Source of the DNA: Planctomycetota bacterium
Lineage (GTDB): Bacteria; Planctomycetota; Planctomycetia; Pirellulales; Thermoguttaceae
NCBI GenBank assembly: GCA_023397045.1
Contig: JAEWUR010000602.1
Span: 1-5,142 of the forward strand
Length of the DNA stretch: 5,142 bases
Reading direction: 5' to 3'
In this document: piece by piece, positions 1 through 5,142 of the stretch
How the letters are laid out: each line of letters starts with the position of its first letter
Position numbering within the stretch: the first letter of the stretch is position 1
The notes under the pieces: generated by a model
What the model was told of the DNA's origin: nothing
Databases searched by the model: none
What the model saw: only the letters and a program-made list of their open reading frames with translations
Position numbers and translations under genes: made by a program

Positions 1-1130
1 AGCGTATGGTATTGGTGATCGCCGTCCATTTCCGCGGATGGACCGCGGGGAAGATCGGTGATTTCGCCCGTGACTGCATCGATGCCCCGGCCGCGTTTCT
101 TCGAGAACCCATTGCCGCCGGCGACGACATCGACCAGATCGAGCACCTTGATCGTCTGTGATGGAAGTTCGCGAATGAAGACGGGCGGTTTGGCCGACGA
201 ATCCACGATGACCACTCGCCGGGCGTCGCGGTTGACCGCCACCGATTCGTTCTCGCGGAGCACGCGATTCTGACGGTCCGAGTCGCCAACGCCGGCAGTC
301 GTTTCGACACGCACCACGCCACGGAAGACGTGCGTCCACGTGTTTCCGTCGCGGGATACTTCCACTCCGAACTCCGTGCCGAGATCGGTAACAACGGCCG
401 TGGGGGTTGTCACGGTGAACAGCGGACGCTCGGCGGCCCGATCGACTCGCTCCGCTCGCGTCTTGCTCGGCTTTTCCACCCTTGCGGTGAGTTTGCCGAG
501 CGACAGGAACCCGCCATTGTCCGAACTCACCTCGTAGGTCGCCGGCCCTTGCAAAACGACATTCGCTCCCGAGTCGTACTCGATTTCGATAGCGCCGGCC
601 GCCAGATCGAGTGTGTCGCCAAGGCCGATATTCCTGGTCGTGGGCGCGTTTTTGGCGTCAACCCACCGGCAATCGATCGACCCGGTGATTTGAGCAACGC
701 GATGGATCGTCGTTGGACGCAGTTCCGTTCGATCGTGGATCGCCGGCCGCTGCTCGACGGCGATTTGTCCCGGCTGCGATATGTGGGTGACGGCGCCGAT
801 GACGGCCGCGATTCCGCAAATCACGGTCGCAATCAGATAGGCCGCCGGCCAACCGGACATGACATAGGTCAGCGGTCCCGCGAGGTAACTGTATTGGGAC
901 GGACAAGGCGCCGGCAAGGGAGTCGGCGGCGCCGGCTCCTGATGCGCCTCGCCGGCATATTTCCATCGCAACCATGCATCGAGCGAAATGCGATCCAAAT
1001 AGAATTGCTGGGCCGCCGTGTTGCAGTCCAGAATCTCTTCGAGCTGTTCCGCCTCGGGTTCGGTCAATGCGCCGTTGCATGCCTTGTCGGACAACGTGCG
1101 CAACTCATCGATCCAAGCCGACGGTTCCAT
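1..1130 (-). CDS. FecR-domain anti-sigma-like transmembrane protein (C-terminus beyond window)
   Basis: Translating the minus strand from the ATG at 1130 gives 376 uninterrupted codons that run off the left edge. Seen: an N-terminal cytosolic segment (about residues 5-58) with the pattern WIDELRTLSD...LTEPEAEQLEEIL...QFYLDRISLDAWLRW, typical of planctomycete anti-sigma N-termini; a Pro-rich linker (65-78); one hydrophobic helix (about 94-117); then a FecR-like beta-rich domain (about 140-300) with TPTAVVTDLGTEFGVEV (242-258), GVVRV (271-275) and ENESVAV (293-299). It is followed by IKVLDLVDVVAGGNGFS (327-343), which in planctomycetes commonly follows FecR and precedes further extracytoplasmic domains. 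Known: such proteins are usually encoded directly after their ECF sigma factor and are thought to sequester it at the membrane and respond to an envelope signal. The start overlaps the sigma stop (TGATG) and has a strong ribosome-binding site, so translational coupling is likely. The partner and ligand are inferred only. Confidence 0.9.
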   Translation of the reverse strand, partial: MEPSAWIDELRTLSDKACNGALTEPEAEQLEEILDCNTAAQQFYLDRISLDAWLRWKYAGEAHQEPAPPTPLPAPCPSQYSYLAGPLTYVMSGWPAAYLIATVICGIAAVIGAVTHISQPGQIAVEQRPAIHDRTELRPTTIHRVAQITGSIDCRWVDAKNAPTTRNIGLGDTLDLAAGAIEIEYDSGANVVLQGPATYEVSSDNGGFLSLGKLTARVEKPSKTRAERVDRAAERPLFTVTTPTAVVTDLGTEFGVEVSRDGNTWTHVFRGVVRVETTAGVGDSDRQNRVLRENESVAVNRDARRVVIVDSSAKPPVFIRELPSQTIKVLDLVDVVAGGNGFSKKRGRGIDAVTGEITDLPRGPSAEMDGDHQYHT

Positions 1131-1678
1131 CACGATTCCCTCCTGGCATGTCCACAACGGCTCATGCAATCGAGCAACTCCTGACGGATACGATTCAGTG
1201 CCTTGTAGACCCAGCCGATGGGGCGGCCGACGGCTTGCGCAATGGAATTGCAGCTTGCCAGCGCGGTGTAACGTTTGCTGAGAATTTCCCGATCGCGAGG
1301 CACCAGCAAGGCGATGCAGTGGTTCAATCGGTCCAGCATCTCATTGTCGTCCGAAGAGCCTCGCGATGCTTGAATGGCCAACTGATCGACCAAGGCATCG
1401 GAGAAGCACAAACACTTCTTTTTGCCTTGAGCACGATGTTCGAGCAGCTTGTATCGAGCGATTTGGAACGCCCAGGCCCTGAAGTCCTTGATCGTATTGA
1501 ACTGATCGTGTTTCTGCCACAAGACAAGGTTGGTGTCCTGAACGATGTCGGCCACTTCCTCGGGATCCAACACGAGCGAACGCACATAGAAATAGATGTC
1601 TCGCTGGTGAGACGCGATCCGTTGAACGGCCTCGGCCTCAGAGACATCGACATTCGCGTTATCGTTGCGATCCACCAC
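1130..1678 (-). CDS. ECF RNA polymerase sigma factor, Rhodopirellula/Verrucomicrobium family
   Basis: A 182-residue protein, normal length for an ECF sigma factor. Region 2 is visible at about residues 18-85, with ADIVQDTNLVLWQKHDQF (43-60) for core binding and DFRAWAFQIARYKLLEHR (65-82) for -10 recognition. After a linker, region 4 is at about 115-174, with LVPRDREILSKRY (125-137) and the helix-turn-helix ASCNSIAQAVGRPIGWVYKALNRIR (141-165). The DxxQDTNLVLW and FSDALVDQLA (92-101) signatures fit the planctomycete/verrucomicrobial sigma family I know as TIGR02989. It forms an operon with the overlapping FecR gene, which probably controls its activity. The start is uncertain: GTG at 1678 has only a weak GGGTG upstream, GTG at 1675 is also possible, and a better AGGAG lies further upstream. 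All options leave region 2 intact. Target promoters are unknown. Confidence 0.9.
   Translation of the reverse strand: MVDRNDNANVDVSEAEAVQRIASHQRDIYFYVRSLVLDPEEVADIVQDTNLVLWQKHDQFNTIKDFRAWAFQIARYKLLEHRAQGKKKCLCFSDALVDQLAIQASRGSSDDNEMLDRLNHCIALLVPRDREILSKRYTALASCNSIAQAVGRPIGWVYKALNRIRQELLDCMSRCGHARRES
1139..1144 (-). promoter_or_regulatory. Shine-Dalgarno site of the FecR gene
   Basis: The minus strand reads AGGAGG eight bases before the ATG at 1130. It lies inside the last codons of the sigma gene and fixes the FecR start. It is the best Shine-Dalgarno match I saw in the window. Together with the one-base TGATG stop/start overlap it suggests efficient, coupled translation of the FecR protein with the sigma factor. 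Confidence 0.8.
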
Positions 1679-1702
1679 GATTGCACCCAGTCCGATCTAT
1701 TG

Positions 1703-1707
1703 CTCCT
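1703..1707 (-). promoter_or_regulatory. AGGAG motif near the sigma-factor start (start ambiguity)
   Basis: The minus strand carries AGGAG at 1707-1703, but this is 24 bases from the GTG at 1678, too far for ordinary use. An in-frame TAG (1699-1697) bars any start before 1696. The codons at good or tolerable distance from AGGAG are ATC (1696) and CTG (1690), both non-standard. GTG 1678 instead has GGGTG (1688-1684) five bases upstream. I keep GTG 1678, with moderate confidence only. Confidence 0.35.
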
Positions 1708-1761
1708 GTATTACATGTGAGACCTATCTTTCACTTTATCCAGAAAATGGCAGGATTTCAC

Positions 1762-1795
1762 AAAAAAACTCCCCCGAAACGAACGTGTTTTCGGG
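1762..1795 (-). terminator. Terminator-like hairpin with T7 tail, pointing toward the sigma gene
   Basis: On the minus strand CCCGAAA (1795-1789) can pair with TTTCGGG (1779-1773) around a nine-base loop. A GGAG spacer follows, then seven T's (1768-1762). This has the layout of a factor-independent terminator with a short 7-bp stem. It lies about 85-115 bases upstream of the sigma start, in the sigma direction. It could end stray minus-strand transcription, or act as a leader attenuator if the sigma promoter lies above 1795. The plus-strand reading has no T tail. The role is inferred. Confidence 0.5.
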
Positions 1796-1870
1796 CTGGT
1801 CCGTTTCAAAAACACCACAAGTCTCTATCGCGGAAGCAGTTAGCGGCTATCGATGTTTTTCTGCCCATCC

Positions 1871-1909
1871 AACGGGGTAGATCGCCATTTTGCTGCGCGA
1901 AAACGGGGT
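1871..1909 (+). repeat. Direct repeat AACGGGGT spaced 31 bp, upstream of the promoter
   Basis: AACGGGGT occurs at 1871-1878 and again at 1902-1909. The start-to-start distance is 31 bp, close to three helical turns. Both copies lie just upstream of the extended -10 element, with the second near the position of a -35 box. Placement and spacing would suit an activator or ECF-sigma site, but eight bases is short and no regulator is identified. Confidence 0.3.
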
Positions 1910-1929
1910 CTATGGTCCCGGCCCAGAAA

Positions 1930-1938
1930 TGGTATAAT
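1930..1938 (+). promoter_or_regulatory. Extended -10 promoter (TGGTATAAT) of the methyltransferase operon
   Basis: The sequence TGGTATAAT is a perfect housekeeping -10 hexamer (1933-1938) preceded by a TGn extension. No good -35 box is found 16-19 bp upstream, as is common for extended -10 promoters. Transcription would begin near 1945, giving a leader of about 48 nt before the ATG at 1993. This supports the 1993 start, since a start at 1681 would lie upstream of the promoter. Confidence 0.6.
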
Positions 1939-1992
1939 GACGGACTTTGGATATTGTCAGCTTTTGCGCATGCAACGAGAGAGATTTGCACC

Positions 1993-3621
1993 ATGACGGG
2001 AAAAGAACGCCTTCTTACGGCATTTCGATGCCAACCGGTCGACCAAACACCTTGGGTCCCCTTCGTCGGTTGTCACGGCGGCGCCCTGTTGGGCGTGACC
2101 GCCCGTGAATATTTGCAGTCGGAAGAGCTTCTGATTCGCGGCACTCAGGCGGCCATCGATCGCTACCACCCGGACGGCATTCCCGTGGCATTCGATCTTC
2201 AAATCGAGGCCGAGGTGCTCGGTTGCGAGTTGGTCTGGGCCGACGAAACGCCGCCCTCGGTGAAATCGCATCCGCTGGCCAACGGCACGAAACTCGAATC
2301 GCTCACGGTGCCCGGCCCCGACCAAGGGCGAATTGGGACCGTTCTGTCGGCCGCCAAGAAGCTGCATCAGGCCAATCCCGACATCGGGCTCTACGGATTG
2401 ATCACCGGGCCGTTCACCTTGGCGCTGCATCTGTTGGGCACCGACATCTTCATGCAGATGTTCGATCGGCCCGATCACGTGCGCCGCGTGATGGCGTTCT
2501 GCCGCGACGTTTGCACGGCCATGGCCGGCTACTATGCCGACGCCGGCTGCGATTTCGTGGCGGTTGTCGATCCGATGACCAGCCAGATCGGACCCGACCA
2601 GTTCCGCGAATATATCACGCCCTATCTGACGCCGGTTTTCGATGATCTTCGTTCGCGACAGGTCGGCAGTTCGTTCTTCGTCTGCGGACACGCGCAGCAG
2701 AACGTCGAGGCGATGTGCGAATGCCGGCCCGACAACATTTCGGTCGACGAAAACATTCCATTGCAGTACGTGCGCGAGGTCTGTCTGCCGCGAGGCATCA
2801 GTTTCGGCGGTAATTTACAGCTTACCAGCGTGCTGTTGCTGGGCAGGCCGATCGACGCGCAGAAGAATGCTCTCGCCTGCCTCGAAATCGGCGGTGAGCA
2901 AGGATATGTGCTGGCCCCGGGTTGCGATTTGCCTTACGCGACGCCCGCGGCCAATCTGGAGGCGGTCACGCAAGTCGTGATCGATCCGTATCGCCGGGAA
3001 GTCGTTAAGGCCGTCGCCTCGGACCAATCGGACGAGGACCGTCTGGACATGCGCGAATATGGCCAGGCCGATCGCGTGATCGTCGACATCATCACGCTCG
3101 ATTCCGAGGCGTGTGCCCCTTGCCAATACATGGTCGATGCCGTGAAGAAGGTGGCGCCCGAGTTCGAGGGCATCGTCGTGTGGCGAGAGCACAAGATCAA
3201 ATACCGCGAATCGCTGGTGTTCATGACCTCGTTGATGGTCCGCAACGTCCCGACGATCTGCATTGACGGTGAAATCACGTTCGTCTCGCGCATTCCGCCC
3301 CGCGACCAGTTGATCGCGGCCATTCAGAAGCGAATCAACGAGAAATTCCGGCTGAAAATCGCCAGCCGCAAGGCGTCGCTCTATGTCCTGGGCGACGGCG
3401 GAGAAGCCTGCCAAGAAGTGTTGCAGCGATGCGAACGGGCGATTATGGAATTGGGGATCGATGCCCAGGTGAGCGTCGTCACGGACAACGCCACGATTGC
3501 GTCCTATGGAATCGTGCCCGTCCAGACGCCTGCCGTCGTGATGGCCCATTACGACCTCAAATCGACGAAGGCGATTCCGGAAGTGCTGGTCATCAAAGAG
3601 TGGCTCAAGGACGTGATGTAG
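1993..3621 (+). CDS. URO-D/MtaA-like methyltransferase fused to two thioredoxin-fold domains
   Basis: A 542-residue protein. Residues 1-335 are a uroporphyrinogen-decarboxylase-superfamily barrel of the MtaA/CmuA (cobamide:thiol methyltransferase) type: MTGKERLLTAF at the start, LITGPFTLALHLLG (136-149), VVDPMTSQIGPDQFREYITPY (191-211), VCGHA (230-234), ISVDENIPL (249-257) and APGCDLPYATP (308-318). C231 and C311 match two of the usual H-x-C...C zinc ligands, but the His position is F229. HemE's N-terminal substrate-binding signature is absent, so this is not the haem enzyme. Residues about 361-450 form a thioredoxin-like domain with CAPC (374-377) and cis-Pro context NVPTICIDGE. Residues about 460-540 form a second domain like redox-active disulfide protein 2, with GGEAC (469-473) instead of CxxC and QTPAVV. 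The start is ATG 1993, with GAGAGAG about nine bases upstream and a promoter just before. Substrate unknown; methyl transfer is inferred. Confidence 0.85.
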   Translation: MTGKERLLTAFRCQPVDQTPWVPFVGCHGGALLGVTAREYLQSEELLIRGTQAAIDRYHPDGIPVAFDLQIEAEVLGCELVWADETPPSVKSHPLANGTKLESLTVPGPDQGRIGTVLSAAKKLHQANPDIGLYGLITGPFTLALHLLGTDIFMQMFDRPDHVRRVMAFCRDVCTAMAGYYADAGCDFVAVVDPMTSQIGPDQFREYITPYLTPVFDDLRSRQVGSSFFVCGHAQQNVEAMCECRPDNISVDENIPLQYVREVCLPRGISFGGNLQLTSVLLLGRPIDAQKNALACLEIGGEQGYVLAPGCDLPYATPAANLEAVTQVVIDPYRREVVKAVASDQSDEDRLDMREYGQADRVIVDIITLDSEACAPCQYMVDAVKKVAPEFEGIVVWREHKIKYRESLVFMTSLMVRNVPTICIDGEITFVSRIPPRDQLIAAIQKRINEKFRLKIASRKASLYVLGDGGEACQEVLQRCERAIMELGIDAQVSVVTDNATIASYGIVPVQTPAVVMAHYDLKSTKAIPEVLVIKEWLKDVM

Positions 3622-3647
3622 CGCCCATTCGGCAAGGTGGAGCGGCC

Positions 3648-4559
3648 ATGGCTCGTTCAATTCCAGTGACGCTAATCACCGGTTACCTGGGCGCTGGCAA
3701 AACCACGTTCCTCAACCATCTGCTGTCGATGCCGTCTTGGAGGAACAGGCGGCCTGCGCTGTTGATCAACGAGTTCGGCGCGCTGGGCGTCGATGGGCAA
3801 TTGGTTCGGCCCGGCCGTTATCCGAAGTATGAAATCAACCGGGGCAGCATTTTTTGCGCATGCACGAAAGTCGAGTTGCTCAAGACGTTGCGCCACATCG
3901 CGGCCTTGCCGAGGTGCGGCGGCCTGTTGGTCGAGGCCACCGGCATCGCGCACACGGGCGATCTGGTGAACTGTTTCGAGGAGCCGACTCTCGCCGGTGG
4001 ATTCCACATTCGGACCAACATCTGCCTGATCGACGGCCTCAACTTCGTCAAAGTGCTGCCGTTCCTCGAAGCGGTCGGGAATCAGGTCGAGTCGGCCGAC
4101 GGAATTGTCGTCAACAAGACCGACCTGATCTCGAAAAGAGAGCTTTCCCGGCTGCGGGCGATTCTGGCGGAGATCAATCCCGATGCGCCGATGACCTCGG
4201 TCGACAATGGCAAGGCAGACGCGGCCTTTCTCGACGCACTGACGCACCGCGCTCGCGAATTGATCGCCATCAAACGACCGCCGAAGAACGTCGTGTCGGC
4301 TTCGTTCGAGGCCGACGGCCCGATCGACAGGGGGCGTTTCATGAAGATGGTCGAGAAGTTCGGTTCCCGACTGCTTCGCCTTAAGGGAAACATATTGTTC
4401 CACGACGGCCTCCGTTTCGTCGAACTGGTCGGCGACGCCGTTTCTGAGAAGCCGCCCTGCGACACCCTGAGCGAGAATACGTCATTTTCGGTCATCGCCT
4501 GGAAGATACCGGCAGAGCGACTTCAGCGGCAACTCCAGAAAACTTGGGCACAAATCTAA
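3648..4559 (+). CDS. G3E-family (COG0523, CobW-like) GTPase
   Basis: A 303-residue protein starting at ATG 3648, with GGTGGAG about six bases upstream and a 26-base gap after the methyltransferase stop, so very likely co-transcribed. Seen: Walker A GYLGAGKT (12-19); NEFGALGVDG (41-50), the switch region; VEATG (95-99) in place of the family's usual E-T-T-G; and NKTD (156-159) for guanine recognition. The C-terminal part (about 213-300), with LRLKGNILFHDGLRFVEL, resembles the CobW C-terminal domain. The metal motif usually written GCxCC reads GSIFCAC (66-72) here. There is no His-rich loop. Known relatives insert or handle metals (Zn, Ni, Co) or cobamides (CobW, HypB, UreG, MeaB). From context I infer a chaperone for the upstream methyltransferase or an unseen corrinoid partner; a zinc-homeostasis role is the alternative. 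Confidence 0.9.
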   Translation: MARSIPVTLITGYLGAGKTTFLNHLLSMPSWRNRRPALLINEFGALGVDGQLVRPGRYPKYEINRGSIFCACTKVELLKTLRHIAALPRCGGLLVEATGIAHTGDLVNCFEEPTLAGGFHIRTNICLIDGLNFVKVLPFLEAVGNQVESADGIVVNKTDLISKRELSRLRAILAEINPDAPMTSVDNGKADAAFLDALTHRARELIAIKRPPKNVVSASFEADGPIDRGRFMKMVEKFGSRLLRLKGNILFHDGLRFVELVGDAVSEKPPCDTLSENTSFSVIAWKIPAERLQRQLQKTWAQI

Positions 4560-4620
4560 CACAACAACATCCCCCAGCAGCCGGCAATATCGGGAAATCA
4601 GCCGAAAGGTGCAAATCGTC

Positions 4621-5142
4621 ATGTTCAGCAATCGAGCACTTGTTATTACGTTCATCGCGATGATCCACGCGTCGGCGTCGGCATTGTCGGCCGACGATTC
4701 GGCCCTCGGTTGGCCGCCACGGTTGGACGCCGAGAACACCTACACGAAAACCATTGACGGCCGGACCATCGAGCAATTCACGCATTCGAGCCGCGACGGC
4801 TGGGGATACCCGGCGCCGCAGCAAAACTATTTCTTTCTGGTCCACCCGAAGACGCCGACCCAAAACGCCCCCTTGTGCGTCGTGCTTCACTCGGCCAATC
4901 GCACCGCTCTCGACTATCTCGGCTATTTCTTCCTGAACCGGAAGGTCGACCCAACGGACGACCCCAGCGACACCGGCGAAAAGGTGCCGGCCGATTTCTA
5001 CACGTTGTTTTTGGACAGCAACAACGACGAGTGGTGGGGGTGGACCGCCGCGCGCAACGAAACGGCCAAATACGCGACGCAGCCGACTCCGGCCGAGAAC
5101 CGCGTCCTCGATACGGTCGAGTGGGCGGCAGCGAACTACGAC
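4621..5142 (+). CDS. Secreted alpha/beta-hydrolase-like protein (N-terminal part, runs off the window)
   Basis: ATG 4621 opens 174 codons without a stop to the window end. AAAGGTG lies about ten bases upstream. The N-terminus is a signal peptide: N4 and R5, a hydrophobic core (6-15), then ASASALSA, with cleavage likely after A21 or A24. The mature part has PLCVVLHSANRTALDYLGY (84-102), which looks like the early strand and oxyanion region of an alpha/beta hydrolase of the esterase/prolyl-oligopeptidase type. It also has AENRVLDTVEWAAANYD (158-174), which in such enzymes comes just before the nucleophile elbow. The GxSxG motif itself would lie past the edge, so catalysis cannot be confirmed. 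It follows the GTPase by 61 bases with no visible terminator; whether it shares that transcript is open. A non-catalytic planctomycete secreted protein remains possible. Confidence 0.75.
   Translation, partial: MFSNRALVITFIAMIHASASALSADDSALGWPPRLDAENTYTKTIDGRTIEQFTHSSRDGWGYPAPQQNYFFLVHPKTPTQNAPLCVVLHSANRTALDYLGYFFLNRKVDPTDDPSDTGEKVPADFYTLFLDSNNDEWWGWTAARNETAKYATQPTPAENRVLDTVEWAAANYD

Larger units (their letters stand above)
1679..1992. other. Divergent intergenic regulatory region
   Basis: This 314-base stretch separates the minus-strand sigma/FecR operon from the plus-strand methyltransferase operon. It is less GC-rich than the flanking genes, with A/T runs at 1762-1768 and 1856-1860. An in-frame extension of the downstream gene back to 1681 is open, but its translation is basic, Cys-scattered and resembles no domain. 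A promoter also sits inside it, so I treat it as non-coding. It holds a minus-oriented terminator-like hairpin, a spaced direct repeat and an extended -10 promoter, listed separately. I could not identify a convincing promoter for the sigma gene. Confidence 0.75.

Noticed and set aside
330..1184. Long plus-strand open frame opposite the FecR gene
   Set aside because: Arg-rich, low-complexity translation without a domain; the minus strand over the same region gives a coherent FecR protein with a membrane helix.
1681..1992. In-frame 104-residue N-terminal extension of the methyltransferase fusion
   Set aside because: The extension has no recognisable domain, contains the extended -10 promoter, and ends at an ATG (1993) that begins the conserved MTGKERLL motif with a plausible ribosome-binding site.
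1957..2691. Minus-strand open frame opposite the methyltransferase
   Set aside because: A shadow of the GC-rich codon pattern of the plus-strand gene; no recognisable domain. The same applies to minus frames at 2815-3660 and 3672-4403.
1993..3000. Classical uroporphyrinogen decarboxylase (hemE)
   Set aside because: The N-terminal Arg-rich substrate-binding signature of HemE is absent and the VCGHA and APGCDLP segments match the MtaA/CmuA type instead.
3429..3647. 73-codon upstream extension of the GTPase overlapping the methyltransferase 3' end
   Set aside because: The extension is an out-of-frame reading of the thioredoxin coding sequence. The G3E fold begins at MARSIPVTLITGYLG (ATG 3648), which has its own ribosome-binding site.
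1962..3864. Repeated 13-mer TTTTGCGCATGCA at 1962-1974 and 3852-3864
   Set aside because: The second copy encodes the FCAC motif of the GTPase. A repeat this short can arise by chance in 5 kb, and no third copy was seen.
4560..4620. Possible terminator after the GTPase
   Set aside because: Only short imperfect inverted matches (for example CCG...CGG around 4581-4593) and no T tail; not enough to call.

Overview
The window looks like a fragment of a Planctomycetota chromosome, probably of the Pirellula/Rhodopirellula type. The base composition is GC-rich. The strongest taxonomic clue is a minus-strand pair of an ECF sigma factor of the Rhodopirellula/Verrucomicrobium type and a FecR-domain anti-sigma-like membrane protein. 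Both carry signatures I associate with that phylum, such as the KVLDLVDVVAGG segment after the FecR domain. The taxonomic call rests on family knowledge, not on a search.

Layout. Positions 1-1678 (minus strand) hold the sigma factor (1678-1130) and, overlapping it by one base, the FecR protein (1130 to beyond position 1). Together they are a putative cell-surface signalling module. Positions 1679-1992 are a 314-base divergent intergenic region. It contains a minus-oriented hairpin followed by seven T's, an 8-bp direct repeat with 31-bp periodicity, and a plus-strand extended -10 promoter. Positions 1993-4559 (plus strand) hold a two-gene unit. The first gene encodes a 542-residue protein with a uroporphyrinogen-decarboxylase/MtaA-like methyltransferase domain fused to two tandem thioredoxin-fold domains. 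The second, 26 bases downstream, encodes a 303-residue G3E/COG0523 (CobW-like) GTPase. From 4621 a secreted protein begins, probably an alpha/beta hydrolase, and it runs off the right edge.

How the genes may work together. The methyltransferase-thioredoxin fusion and the GTPase are probably one functional unit. MtaA-type enzymes move methyl groups between a thiol and a corrinoid protein. G3E GTPases act as metallochaperones or cobamide chaperones. A dithiol (CAPC) thioredoxin domain could supply reducing power or be the thiol involved. No corrinoid protein is visible, so substrate and reaction remain unknown. The most unusual points are the fusion itself, the loss of the expected His in the methyltransferase zinc motif, the loss of one Cys in the second thioredoxin domain, and a remodelled CxCC metal motif in the GTPase. 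The sigma/FecR pair is probably an independent regulatory system whose targets cannot be read from this window.
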